The notes below the pieces were generated by a model. That model made no database searches, was not told the DNA's origin, and was given only the letters and a program-made list of their open reading frames with translations. Shown piece after piece: positions 1 to 8,321 of a stretch of DNA of 64,000 nt; the stretch's first letter is position 1; every line of letters begins with the position of its first letter. This DNA comes from G963675935 sp963823895 (GTDB lineage Bacteria; Planctomycetota; Planctomycetia; Pirellulales; Thermoguttaceae): assembly GCA_963823895.1 (NCBI GenBank), contig CAWGNG010000019.1:375895-439894 (forward strand), in the 5' to 3' direction. Both the position numbers and the translations under genes were made by a program.

Positions 1-225
1 TCGGGGCTTTCCTGCCCGAGCAACATTGCAGCCCTCCACCCGACATTTCCGCCGCGTTACTACCTCTGCGAAGGGGTTGGTGCGCCGTTGTTCCTGGAGT
101 GCCGGCCGATCCAGTCGCACTGGCCTTTCCATCGTTGGGCCGCGGCAGTGCTGCTGTTCGGCACGGTTTTGGCGGGCTTTTGGGTGCAAAGCAGCTTCCG
201 GCCTCGGCTCAGGCGGCCGAGGTGA
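1..225 (+). CDS. 3' end of a membrane protein, truncated by the window edge
   Basis: Frame 1 is open from the first base to a TGA at 223-225 with no start inside the window, so only the last 74 residues are visible. They contain Tyr/Cys-rich sequence (PRYYLCEGVG), then a likely single transmembrane helix (residues about 46-62, AAAVLLFGTVLAGF) and a short basic tail. The stop lies 17 bases inside the convergent transposase frame, which could mean that the insertion element cut the original gene and supplied a new stop. The family is not recognised. That it is coding rests on the hydrophobic pattern and the uninterrupted frame. Confidence 0.4.
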   Translation, partial: SGLSCPSNIAALHPTFPPRYYLCEGVGAPLFLECRPIQSHWPFHRWAAAVLLFGTVLAGFWVQSSFRPRLRRPR

Positions 226-1513
226 CGGTGGAGCGGCGGACATAGGCACACCCCGGCCGAGTGCGAAGGTAGCGCCCGAGACGGTCGTCGTCGCATAGAG
301 TAGCGGCCCGGACTTGGAGTATCGCTTCCGCCCCCTCTGGGTCGTTCCAAAACATCTCCGTCCCCTTCACCCGGTAGTTCACCTCTTTGACCAGCGACTC
401 CATCAAGGCCGACGTTACCGGCAACCCAAGGCGTCGATAATGCGGATAGTCCATGCGACCGCGGTTGTTCCGCAGATAACGTGCGGCATCGACGATCGGT
501 TTACGCGGATCGTTCTCGTCCAGCTTGGCCGTGTCGTCAAGACCGTGCGGAGCCAACCAACGCTTCAGTTCGTCCATCGCCTCCATCGCCCGACCTTGCC
601 AACATGCGCGGGCCATGCGCAGATAGCACGACCACGCAACGGAGAAATCCGGGTGCATCGCCAGTGCCGCAGCGTACAGATAACTCAGCGCGTGGATGAA
701 ATCAAGGATGGGCACAAAGTTTGGAAAGTAGTGCTTCCACACAGACCAATGCCAGGGAAGACCGTCTCCCACAAAGGCACGCGCAGGCGCCTGCGGAAAA
801 CGACGACAGTCGGCCTCCCGCTTCATCTGTTGCCCGAAGACGCTGGCCTCTGCCATGCTCGAAAGACACGTGCGCACCAGACGCTGGGGACGCCAAGCCT
901 TCTCGCCAGGCGGCGCGGCAGATACCGCCGAAATCGCTGGCGGAGCCTCTTTTTCCGCTAATTTCGCCACTCGCTTGGGATCGGTGAACGCACGCGGAAG
1001 TTCCGGTTCGGGGTCTTCCGCAAACGTCTGGTGCGTCATTCGCAGCAAATTGGCGTTCTTGGTCTCGCGCCAAGCCTCGCCATGAACGCCGCGACCTTGG
1101 CCCGGTTTCCGTGTGCGAATTCGTCCGCCGTCAGCTTCCACGACGGCCAACTCGGGTGGATTCTCGGGGGCTTGGACCAGTTCGGGCGCATCCCCTTCAT
1201 CTCGCAACTCCGCCAGTTCCATCCCCACTTGGTGCGTTACACGCTGCACCGTGCTCGCTGAGACCTCGTTACCACCGACGTGCTTCAGCACCAGCGACGC
1301 GCGTTGGCTCGATCGCGTCTCGGCCGAGGCATACACGATCCTCTGCGTCATCGCCGGCGTTAGTTCCCGACTGTCCAATCCCATCGCTGCCCGCAGAGGG
1401 AAAAAAATCCCGCCGACAGCGGGTACAAGTCCCTTTCCATTCCAAGATGGGGACCGCACCGTCGGTCGAGAGAATCGTACGGGCCACCAACTCCAGCGAA
1501 CAAACTTCGCCAC
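209..1513 (-). CDS. ISKra4-like transposase, catalytic C-terminal part
   Basis: The meaningful part begins at about 1405, after the T7 run, and reads FFPLRAAMGLDSREL. It contains a region typical of ISKra4-type transposases (AVVEADGGRIRTR, then GVHGEAWRETKNANLLRM), a DFIHALSYLYAAA helix and a C-terminal NYRVKGTEMFW segment. Together with the upstream frame it would make a protein of roughly 520 residues. No host function. I searched the flanks (1-208 and 1767-1860) for terminal inverted repeats and found none I trust, so the element's ends are not defined. The frame stops at 209-211, overlapping the end of the convergent partial gene at 1-225. Confidence 0.6.
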   Translation of the reverse strand: MAKFVRWSWWPVRFSRPTVRSPSWNGKGLVPAVGGIFFPLRAAMGLDSRELTPAMTQRIVYASAETRSSQRASLVLKHVGGNEVSASTVQRVTHQVGMELAELRDEGDAPELVQAPENPPELAVVEADGGRIRTRKPGQGRGVHGEAWRETKNANLLRMTHQTFAEDPEPELPRAFTDPKRVAKLAEKEAPPAISAVSAAPPGEKAWRPQRLVRTCLSSMAEASVFGQQMKREADCRRFPQAPARAFVGDGLPWHWSVWKHYFPNFVPILDFIHALSYLYAAALAMHPDFSVAWSCYLRMARACWQGRAMEAMDELKRWLAPHGLDDTAKLDENDPRKPIVDAARYLRNNRGRMDYPHYRRLGLPVTSALMESLVKEVNYRVKGTEMFWNDPEGAEAILQVRAATLCDDDRLGRYLRTRPGCAYVRRSTVTSAA

Positions 1514-1766
1514 AGGTCGGACAGGCGGCGCTGTCGGGACTTTCCGCCGTCATCTCCCGCGCGGCCCATTCCTGAAAGCAACAACTCCAACGGGTCGCCA
1601 ACCGATGGGAAGCCGCCTCGATTTGACTGAAATGGAGCGGGGTCTTCCGGTCCCAGCCCGCCAAAATGGTCTCGATGATCGCATCCTTCGCCTCAAGCAA
1701 AACCCGCTCGAATTTCCGCTGTAAATGCTGCGAAATGCCGTCCATGACAGATCCTCCACGATCCAA
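1269..1766 (-). CDS. ISKra4-like transposase, N-terminal part
   Basis: First part of an insertion-sequence transposase. It carries a zinc-ribbon-like CPTC...CTRC arrangement (CPTCGEVC about residue 80, CTRCRRD about residue 113). The sequence up to RRDFFP continues logically in another frame, in the 209-1513 entry. The switch lies at a run of seven T on the coding strand (1401-1407 on the plus strand): reading GAT TTT TTT CCC gives this frame and ATT TTT TTC CCT gives the other, a +1 change. After the T run this frame continues as non-homologous residues. Programmed or transcriptional slippage is possible, since some ISKra4 relatives use two frames; simple decay or a homopolymer error is equally possible. 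Family assignment is moderate. Confidence 0.55.
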   Translation of the reverse strand: MDRGGSVMDGISQHLQRKFERVLLEAKDAIIETILAGWDRKTPLHFSQIEAASHRLATRWSCCFQEWAAREMTAESPDSAACPTCGEVCSLELVARTILSTDGAVPILEWKGTCTRCRRDFFPSAGSDGIGQSGTNAGDDAEDRVCLGRDAIEPTRVAGAEARRW

Positions 1767-2009
1767 AGTGACTTCCTATCCTGCGACAAATTGCCATCTT
1801 AACCGAAAAACGCCAGATTCTCCTATTGACGTTTGCTTGAGCCACGTTGGGACACCGGAAGCTGCTTTGCACCCCGGGCTTTTTTGCGATCAGAGTTCGT
1901 CTTGGCAGACTCTGACGTTTTTGCTAATGTACAGACCCCGCTGGGGAACCGATTGGCGGAGTGGTGGGATTGCCGCTCCCAGCGATGGCCGACAAGGAAG
2001 GAGGCCGAG

Positions 2010-2528
2010 ATGCAGATCGAGCAGAGAGAGGAAGTGCGGGTCCACATCCGCTGGATGATTCGCCGCGACATGCCCGAGGTGCTGGCGATCGAGGCGGCGA
2101 GCTTCGAGTTTCCTTGGCTGGAAGACGATTTCATTCACTCGCTGCGGCAGCGGAACTGCATCGGCATGGTCGCCGAATATGAAGACCGCGTAGTCGGCTT
2201 CATGATCTACGAGTTGCACAAGTGCCGCATCCACGTGCTGAACTTCGCCGTGCTGCCCGAGTATCGCCGCAGCGGAGTGGGCAGCCAGATGTTGGCGAAG
2301 TTGACGGCGAAACTCTCGACGCAGCGCCGCAGCCGCATCATTCTCGAAGTGCGCGAAACCAACCTGCCCGCGCAACTCTTCTTCCGCGAGAATGGTTTTC
2401 GCGCGGTCTCGGTGCTGCACGGCTATTATTCCGACACGCCCGAAGACGCCTACATCATGCAATACCGCTATCGCCCCGAGCGTCAGCCGGCGGTCGAGCC
2501 GGGCCGCGTGCAGCGGTTGGCAGGCTGA
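2010..2528 (+). CDS. rimI: Ribosomal-protein-alanine N-acetyltransferase RimI
   Basis: GNAT-family enzyme expected to transfer acetyl from acetyl-CoA to the N-terminal alanine of ribosomal protein S18. The chosen ATG at 2010 follows an AAGGAAGG ribosome binding site at 1995-2002; an in-frame extension back to 1833 lacks homology. Visible motifs in the 172-residue product: FPWLEDDF near the N-terminus (typical of RimI), VLPEYRRSGVGSQML (the acetyl-CoA pyrophosphate loop R-x-x-G-x-G/A), and the C-terminal EVRETNLPAQLFFRENGF. The length fits RimI with a short extra Arg-rich tail. It stands alone; the 240 bases upstream after the transposase look non-coding. Confidence 0.85.
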   Translation: MQIEQREEVRVHIRWMIRRDMPEVLAIEAASFEFPWLEDDFIHSLRQRNCIGMVAEYEDRVVGFMIYELHKCRIHVLNFAVLPEYRRSGVGSQMLAKLTAKLSTQRRSRIILEVRETNLPAQLFFRENGFRAVSVLHGYYSDTPEDAYIMQYRYRPERQPAVEPGRVQRLAG

Positions 2529-2707
2529 TCCGTTTTGCACGGATATTTCTCGGGCAAAAACGTCGATCGCGCGTTAGTATAGGAACGTTGGGATAGCCGG
2601 GGGCCAACGGCCCGCGGAATAAGCTCTCTATACCCAACAATGCCGACGTTTTCGCCAACGCTCAATGGCCCGTAAGCCTATTGGCACAATCTCGCACGAC
2701 GCAAACC

Positions 2708-3220
2708 ATGTCTAGTCCAATCGACCTGCCGCAAGCCTGCCAATTGCCCACGATGATTGCCGCGTCGCAGCCAGATCTCAATTTCTTCTGGGCTCTGCTG
2801 ATAGTTGTCGCGATGTTCGTGGCGATTTTATTCCTTCTCTCCGGGGTTGGAGGATGGCTCTCTCTGGCAGCGACCTATCGCAGTACCGCGCCGCGTTTGG
2901 GTAAGCCGCTTCGATGCTCCGCGGTACTGGGACAATGGCCCTGGTCGGTCTTCTACAGGGGAATCGTGCATGTCCGGCTAAACTCTGCTGGGATAACGCT
3001 GTCTCTCTTTCCCGTCTGCCGCCTCTTTCATCCGCCGTTGTTCATCCCCTGGCGCGATGTCTCCGAGTGCAAGCGAGTACCGTTTTGGTTTACAACCTGC
3101 ACCAGTATTCGCGTGCGCGAGTCGAGCATGATACGGATGCGATTCCTAGGAGAAGCGGGAAAGGCAATCTTCGAGACGTATTCACAAATCGCTGATTCCC
3201 AGCGCAGTGGGACTCAATAA
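2708..3220 (+). CDS. Small membrane protein, unknown function
   Basis: A 170-residue protein; ATG 2708 is preferred to a TTG at 2681. One strong transmembrane helix at about residues 27-48 (FFWALLIVVAMFVAILFLL) is followed by a cytoplasmic-looking part with LRCSAVLGQWPW and FPVCRLFHPPLFIPW. The middle pattern (apparent small beta-sheet domain with IPWRDV) resembles short PH-like membrane-anchored planctomycete proteins, but I cannot name a family. The start of the next gene follows within 90 bases on the same strand, so co-transcription is possible. Confidence 0.6.
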   Translation: MSSPIDLPQACQLPTMIAASQPDLNFFWALLIVVAMFVAILFLLSGVGGWLSLAATYRSTAPRLGKPLRCSAVLGQWPWSVFYRGIVHVRLNSAGITLSLFPVCRLFHPPLFIPWRDVSECKRVPFWFTTCTSIRVRESSMIRMRFLGEAGKAIFETYSQIADSQRSGTQ

Positions 3221-3308
3221 GTACCCTCCGGTTGCTCCCGGCCGTCCGTCTGCTTATATTGGGAGATATTCCCACCCCAAACTCCCACCTGGCAAGCTGA
3301 GGCGACCG

Positions 3309-5354
3309 ATGGCTCGGATTCTCCCGGCGATTTTCGCGGGCATCTTTGTCATATTTCAATTGTCGGCGGCGATCGTTGCGGCGCCTGTGGTGGCGGTTGT
3401 ACCCGAGCGATGGCAGCCGCCGGCGGATCAGGGGAGCACGATCGACTTCGCCTTGGGGCAACAGGCCGATGCCTGGCTGCGGCACGATGCGCTGGGCGAT
3501 CCGAGTTTCGACAGCTTCGAGCGCCGGCCGGGCAATCCGATCGTCCGCGGCAAACCGCCGTTCACCTGGCCGGTCAATGGATTTCTGTTCGAGGATCCCA
3601 AGAGCGGCTATTGGTATGCCTATATCGGGAATTACTTGACAGGTTACAACGTCGGTCCTGGAAAGCCGATTACGCATTGCCGCGTACACCGCTCGAAGGA
3701 CCACGGCAAGACGTGGGAGCACCTCGGGCCGATCTTCAACGATCCGAAGTTCCACTTCCAGGGAGGCACGCACACGGCGAACGGCGCCCCGGACGTGACA
3801 GTCGCCTTTGCCGACAACCGTTATCATCTGGCCTACGACTGGTTCTCCGACAATCTGGACTGGCCCCATATGCTTGAACCGCCGAAAGGCTTCGATAACG
3901 GTTGCGCCTACGCCTGGTCGGAGCGGCCGGAAGGGCCGTTCCATCGCGCCGCCAATCCGATCCTGCGCACGACCGACATGGCCCGGCGGTTCGACCCCGG
4001 CAAGAAATATCGCCGCGCCTACGGCACCGGAATCATCCATCGCAAAAAGGACTGGCTCGTGCTGGTGCTGGCCGATTCGAACGATTACTTCTCGTGGGGT
4101 CTGATGGCGATGACGGCCGCCGATCCGGCCGGCGCGTGGTCGAATCCGGTGATGGTTCTGAGCGATGAGAGCGATAGGTTCTTCCCGCACACCGCCGAGC
4201 CGTTCCCGATGATGGTCTACGACGGATACGTGTATGCACCCTACGCATCGGTGGCGCTGAATCGCAATTTTCAAGCGATCTATCGGGCCAAAGTCGAGGA
4301 TGCCCATCGCCCCGAGGCCTGGCAGTTATTCCAGTATGGCACGGCCTGGCACTCCGAGCCCGTCGTGAATGAGGGAATGGGCATCTGGGGACAATCGTTC
4401 TCCGGCTTTGTCGATCGCGACGGCCAGTTTCAGGTGTTGTTCCCCTCGCGCGAGCGCGAGACGAATCTTGGGACGATCAGCCTGGCCGTGCGGCCCTGGG
4501 CCAAACCGCTTCGCGACCGGGGATTCGTGCTCAGCGGTCACGCGGGCCCGAGCCTTACGCTGCTGCGCTACACGTGGCGAGAGTTCCACTTGCAGGCCGA
4601 TTTCACACTTCACGGCGGCCCAGCGCGAATCCTCTGGGAGTACGACGCCCCGCTCGGCCCCGACCGCCACGCCGCCGACGCGACGATTCACCCGCTTTCG
4701 CTGACTCGCCATCAGGGGCTGGAACTGTCGGCCAATGCGTGGCGCGTGGTGAACGTCGATGCCGCCGGCAAGCTCACGGTGACGGCCAGCGGGGCACTGG
4801 AGAACGGGGCGACGCGAGCAGTTGAGATTGACGCAGAGCAAAACGGACCGATGCGCGTCGCCATCGACCAGAAAATCCGCTGGACCGGCAACGTGTCGCT
4901 TGCCGAGGGCCAAATCGGCCTGCTGGTCGATCCGTTCACCAACCTGAGTGTGTCGCGATTCGAAATCAGCGGCCGCTTGCGACCGGCCATCGTGCCGTGG
5001 TTGTACATCGAGGCCCTGACCGGGGCGGGCGTGCGATTGAGCGATTGGGACGTCGTACGATCGCCGTTGTATCGTTTCGGCATCGGCGCGGTGGGAAAGA
5101 CGCCGGGCGGACGAGTGAAATGGAACTTCCGCGGCCGCAGCTTCCTCCTCTGGTCGCCGAAGGGCCCGCAGTTCGGCCGGTGCGAGCTGCTGATCGACGG
5201 CCGCAAAGCGGCTGAGTTGGACTTTCACTCCGACCGCGAACAACGGTCATGGACCGTCTACGACTCCGCCGACGTCGGCGATGGTTACCACGCCGTAGTT
5301 CTCCACTCGATCGCCGGCCGGTTGCCGGTCGATGCGCTCGACGCGGTGAATTGA
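3309..5354 (+). CDS. Secreted five-bladed beta-propeller glycoside hydrolase-like protein
   Basis: 681 residues from ATG 3309, with a signal peptide (basic start, hydrophobic ILPAIFAGIFVIFQL, AA cleavage region). Residues about 50-420 have the look of GH43/GH32-clan propellers: NGFLFEDPKSGYWYAYIG (blade with acidic residue), HRSKDHGKTWEHLGP (an Asp-box-like S-x-D-x-G-x-T-W), ANGAPDVTVAFADNRYHLAYDW, HSEPVVNEGMGIWGQSFSG and VDRDGQFQVLFPSRE. The C-terminal ~250 residues look like beta-sandwich binding domains. Probable role: extracytoplasmic polysaccharide breakdown. Substrate and exact GH family cannot be read from sequence. An in-frame extension to 3207 would hide the signal peptide and is rejected. 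Confidence 0.7.
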   Translation: MARILPAIFAGIFVIFQLSAAIVAAPVVAVVPERWQPPADQGSTIDFALGQQADAWLRHDALGDPSFDSFERRPGNPIVRGKPPFTWPVNGFLFEDPKSGYWYAYIGNYLTGYNVGPGKPITHCRVHRSKDHGKTWEHLGPIFNDPKFHFQGGTHTANGAPDVTVAFADNRYHLAYDWFSDNLDWPHMLEPPKGFDNGCAYAWSERPEGPFHRAANPILRTTDMARRFDPGKKYRRAYGTGIIHRKKDWLVLVLADSNDYFSWGLMAMTAADPAGAWSNPVMVLSDESDRFFPHTAEPFPMMVYDGYVYAPYASVALNRNFQAIYRAKVEDAHRPEAWQLFQYGTAWHSEPVVNEGMGIWGQSFSGFVDRDGQFQVLFPSRERETNLGTISLAVRPWAKPLRDRGFVLSGHAGPSLTLLRYTWREFHLQADFTLHGGPARILWEYDAPLGPDRHAADATIHPLSLTRHQGLELSANAWRVVNVDAAGKLTVTASGALENGATRAVEIDAEQNGPMRVAIDQKIRWTGNVSLAEGQIGLLVDPFTNLSVSRFEISGRLRPAIVPWLYIEALTGAGVRLSDWDVVRSPLYRFGIGAVGKTPGGRVKWNFRGRSFLLWSPKGPQFGRCELLIDGRKAAELDFHSDREQRSWTVYDSADVGDGYHAVVLHSIAGRLPVDALDAVN

Positions 5355-5357
5355 AGC

Positions 5358-5759
5358 TTACCGCCGATACGTCGCACAGCAGTGGGACGTTTCCCAGAGA
5401 CGGACCTCGACCACCGGAAAGCCCTGTTGGGCCGCCGCCTCGAAAATCCGCTTGGCGATGTTCTCGGCGGTTGGGTTGACGTCCATCAGATAGAGCGGCT
5501 CGCCCATCGCCTGAAGCGCGGCCACGGCCGGGTCGCTGCGATCGAGAACCATGCGGTGGTCCAAATTCTCGTCGATCCAGCGGCCGACAACTCGTTTGAC
5601 CTCGTTGAAGTCGATGACCATGCCGTGCGCGTCGAGCCCCGAGGCGTCAAACGACAACATCACCCGGCCGTTGTGCCCGTGCAAATGCCGGCACTTGCCT
5701 TCGTAGTTCAACAGCCGATGGCCGTAACAAAAATCGATTTCACGCGAGACGGTAAACAT
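5358..5759 (-). CDS. queD: 6-carboxytetrahydropterin synthase QueD
   Basis: 133-residue member of the 6-pyruvoyl-tetrahydropterin synthase fold, catalysing the second step of 7-deazaguanine (queuosine/preQ0) synthesis from dihydroneopterin triphosphate. Zinc ligands are visible: His in YGHRL and the two His of HLHGHNG; the catalytic Cys is in GKCRHLHG. The conserved GMVIDFNEVK and the C-terminal VRLWETSHCCATY are present. Start at 5759 (MFTVSREI) fits the family; the upstream codons belong to a heptamer repeat. It lies 50 bases downstream of queC on the same strand, so a two-gene operon is likely. No queE is present in the window. Confidence 0.88.
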   Translation of the reverse strand: MFTVSREIDFCYGHRLLNYEGKCRHLHGHNGRVMLSFDASGLDAHGMVIDFNEVKRVVGRWIDENLDHRMVLDRSDPAVAALQAMGEPLYLMDVNPTAENIAKRIFEAAAQQGFPVVEVRLWETSHCCATYRR

Positions 5760-5766
5760 ATCGGGG

Positions 5767-5830
5767 GAATGACGAAGCTCGAATGACGAATGACGAAGAG
5801 GGCACTTCGTCATTCGAGCTTCCTCATTCC
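5767..5830. repeat. Heptamer array with mirror arm (GAATGAC type)
   Basis: A run of seven-base units (GAATGAC, GAAGCTC, GAATGAC, GAATGAC, GAAGAGG) is followed by its near-exact inverse (GTCATTC, GAGCTTC, CTCATTC), so transcripts would fold into a hairpin. It fills the gap between queC and queD, supplies queC's last codons and TGA stop (5810-5812), and ends 8 bases upstream of the queD start. Confidence 0.75.
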
Positions 5831-6520
5831 TTCTCCTTTGATAGCACTTGTTGTCAACGCATATTCTGTCGGATCGTCAACGCCCGCTTCGGCGAAGGCC
5901 GCTTGGCGTTCGCCGCATTTGTTGCAGCGACCGCAGTGGATGCCGCCGTCGGGCGCGATGCAGGAAAACGTCAGTTCCAAGGGGAGCCCGTGTGCGAGCA
6001 GCAGCACGTCGGCCTTCCGCAGCGCGCCAAACGGATGCTGGACCGACACCCGCTTGCCCGTGGCCTGGGCCAGCGTCGCCTCGAAGCGGTGGAAGAAATC
6101 GTTGGTGGCGTCGGCGAACGGATTGCCGGCCAGCGTGGCCAACGCCAACCGGCCGATGCCGTGCATCCCGCACCAGAGCACCGGCTTGATGCACAGCAGC
6201 GCATTGCGGCCCGGCAGGTAGACCGCGCCGTCGGGGCTCCCCGCGTCGGGCACGCCGTGGCCGGCAATGCTCCAGTGATCGCCGTACAGATCGACCAGCG
6301 GCAGATCGAAGACCTGCAACTCTTCTAGCTGCGACGTGGCCACCGCCCGCAGAAAGGCCCGCAGCGCCGCCAGTTCAGCCCGTTCCCAGGCCAATCCACA
6401 GCGGACGTAGAACGGAAAGACGCAATGCCCTTGCCGCAGGAGGTGTCCGACCAGCACGCAGCTATCCACTCCGCCACTGGCGAGCACTCCGATCGTCGCT
6501 GGAGGCGATGGCACAGGCAT
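5810..6520 (-). CDS. queC: 7-cyano-7-deazaguanine synthase QueC
   Basis: ATP-dependent conversion of 7-carboxy-7-deazaguanine to preQ0. The 236-residue product has the PP-loop SGGVDS (residues about 15-20), the central LPGRNALL motif, and a C-terminal zinc site of spacing C-x8-C-x2-C-x2-C (SCIAPDGGIHCGRCNKC). ATG 6520 is chosen because the PP-loop then sits near the N-terminus as usual; a 24-codon extension exists. The last codons (GMRKLE and the stop) come from a heptamer repeat, so the natural C-terminus has been replaced or extended. Partner of QueD downstream. Confidence 0.85.
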   Translation of the reverse strand: MPVPSPPATIGVLASGGVDSCVLVGHLLRQGHCVFPFYVRCGLAWERAELAALRAFLRAVATSQLEELQVFDLPLVDLYGDHWSIAGHGVPDAGSPDGAVYLPGRNALLCIKPVLWCGMHGIGRLALATLAGNPFADATNDFFHRFEATLAQATGKRVSVQHPFGALRKADVLLLAHGLPLELTFSCIAPDGGIHCGRCNKCGERQAAFAEAGVDDPTEYALTTSAIKGEGMRKLE

Positions 6521-6764
6521 AGCAACGGAGTCCCCACGGGAGCATGTTTGTCCCAATTTTACGCGAAAGAGGCGTCGGTTCAATGCTCCCAAGCCCCATT
6601 TCTTGGAAGAACGCCTGGAAGAACGCAGCCGGAAAGCCCCGGGCGTAGGGCGGCGCTGTCGAAATCAGCTTGAAATGAGCTTCGGACGTGGTACAACAGG
6701 GGTATTCTGGCCGTCCGGCCGTTTCGCCCGCCGACGCACCCCGCCTTTACAGGAGTCTCAACGC

Positions 6765-8060
6765 ATGTCGCGAACCGATCTGACCCGTCGTGATTTTTTA
6801 CGTGCTTCCGCGGTCGCGGGCGCGGCGGCCCTTGCCGCGCCGGCGCTGGTGTACGCAAAATCGCCCAACGCCAAGCTCAACGTCGCGATCGTCGGTCCCT
6901 GCGGCCGAGGCGAGGCCCAACTCGAAGCGGCCGGCGCAATGGAGAACGTCGTCGGCGTCTGCGACATCGACGACAACAACCTCGCGGCCGTCGCCCGCCG
7001 GTATCCCAAGGCGAAAGCCTACGTCGATTTTCGCAAGATGCTCGACGAGATGCACAAGTCGATCGACGCGGTGATGGTCAGCACGCCGGACCACACCCAC
7101 GCCCCCGCCGCGGCGATGGCCATACGGCTGGACAAGCACTGCTACTGCGAAAAGCCGCTAACGCACTCGGTCTACGAAACCCGCGTGCTGGCCGAAATCG
7201 CCAAGGAGAAAAAGTTGGTTACGCAGATGGGGACGCAGATTCACGCCGAGGACAACTATCGCCGCGTGGTCGAACTGATTCAGTCGGGCGCGATCGGCCC
7301 CGTCAGCGAGGTGTTGGCTTGGTGTGGCAGGTCGTGGGGCGATGGCCGGCGGCCCAAGGATACGCCCCCGGTGCCCAAGAACATCCACTGGGACGAGTGG
7401 ATCGGCCCGGCGAAGTTCCGCCCTTACCATCCCTGCTATCTGCCGGCGAACTGGCGGTGCTGGTGGGATTTCGGCAACGGCACCTTGGGCGACATGGCCT
7501 GCCACATCATGGACGTCGCGTTCTGGGCGCTGAAGCTGCGGTATCCGACCACGATCGAGGCCGAAGGGCCGCCGGTCAGCGGCGAAGGCTGCCCAAACAA
7601 ATTGACGGTCCGCTACCAGTATCCCGCGCGTGGCGAGATGCCGCCGGTGAAGCTGACGTGGTATGACGGCGACAATCCGCCCGCTTTCCCCGCCGGCTAC
7701 GACATCCCCAACGGCGGCCTTGGCGTCCTGTTCATCGGCAAGGAGGGAATGCTGCGGGCGGATTATGGCTCGCGGACTCTCTATCCCCAGGAAAAGTTCA
7801 AGGGCTTTAAGCCGCCTGCCCCGACGATTCCCGCCTCGATCGGCCACCACAAGGAGTTCTTCGAGGCGTGCAAGACGGGCGGGCCGACCACCTGCAACTT
7901 CGATTATTCCGGCGCCCTGACCGAAGCCGTGCTGTTGGGCACCGTGGCCTACCGGGTCGGCAAGAGGCTCGAATGGGACGCGGTCAACCTCAAGGCGACG
8001 AACTGCCCCGAGGCCGATCGCTATCTTCGTCCCCACTATCGCCAAGGTTGGACTCTCTAG
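6765..8060 (+). CDS. Tat-exported Gfo/Idh/MocA family oxidoreductase
   Basis: 431 residues starting at ATG 6765 behind an AGGAG site. A twin-arginine signal (RRDFLRASAVAGAAALAAPALV) directs export. The Rossmann fold follows (LNVAIVGPCGRGE), then VSTPDHTHAPAAAMA and CEKPLTHSVYE, the EKP signature of Gfo/Idh/MocA enzymes. The C-terminal substrate domain includes WWDFGNGTLGDMACHIMD and ends GWTL, a layout common to the many secreted planctomycete paralogues. Likely an NAD(P)-dependent sugar or inositol-type dehydrogenase acting outside the cytoplasm; substrate unknown. Divergent from queC. Confidence 0.85.
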   Translation: MSRTDLTRRDFLRASAVAGAAALAAPALVYAKSPNAKLNVAIVGPCGRGEAQLEAAGAMENVVGVCDIDDNNLAAVARRYPKAKAYVDFRKMLDEMHKSIDAVMVSTPDHTHAPAAAMAIRLDKHCYCEKPLTHSVYETRVLAEIAKEKKLVTQMGTQIHAEDNYRRVVELIQSGAIGPVSEVLAWCGRSWGDGRRPKDTPPVPKNIHWDEWIGPAKFRPYHPCYLPANWRCWWDFGNGTLGDMACHIMDVAFWALKLRYPTTIEAEGPPVSGEGCPNKLTVRYQYPARGEMPPVKLTWYDGDNPPAFPAGYDIPNGGLGVLFIGKEGMLRADYGSRTLYPQEKFKGFKPPAPTIPASIGHHKEFFEACKTGGPTTCNFDYSGALTEAVLLGTVAYRVGKRLEWDAVNLKATNCPEADRYLRPHYRQGWTL

Positions 8061-8075
8061 CCTGCGGTTGTCGCG

Positions 8076-8163
8076 GCTGGGTGCCATGCCCACGCTTGCC
8101 GTGGGCATGTTGCTTTGGTCCTCCGCTTACATGCCCACGGCAAGCGTGGGCATGGCACCCAGC
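8076..8163. repeat. Nested palindrome, two 34-base arms each itself a hairpin
   Basis: Arms 8076-8109 and 8130-8163 are perfect inverse copies around a 20-base spacer. Inside each arm CATGCCCACG-CTTGC-CGTGGGCATG can also fold by itself, so two alternative structures (one long or two short hairpins) are possible. It lies 15 bases after the oxidoreductase stop and could also act as a transcription terminator. Confidence 0.8.
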
Positions 8164-8265
8164 ATTTCGTGCCGGCGAGGAAAACGGCGTTTTTCGCGGC
8201 TCCCGGAACGCCGCGGAGGGCGTTCCCTACAGCACCATTGTGCGGCAAATCAGTCGGCAAGGTGG

Positions 8266-8285
8266 GGCAGACATTCCTGTCTGCC
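8266..8285. repeat. Short dispersed hairpin (GGCAGACA...TGTCTGCC)
   Basis: An 8-bp stem with a TTCC loop, flanked by GGTGG. The same 20 bases occur inverted at 32976-32995 with shared flanks, so it is a dispersed repeat rather than a local terminator. It sits between the oxidoreductase and the convergent pyrC. Confidence 0.7.
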
Positions 8286-8321
8286 GCGAGAACGTGGACC
8301 ACAGCCGAGATGTTGTTGCGG

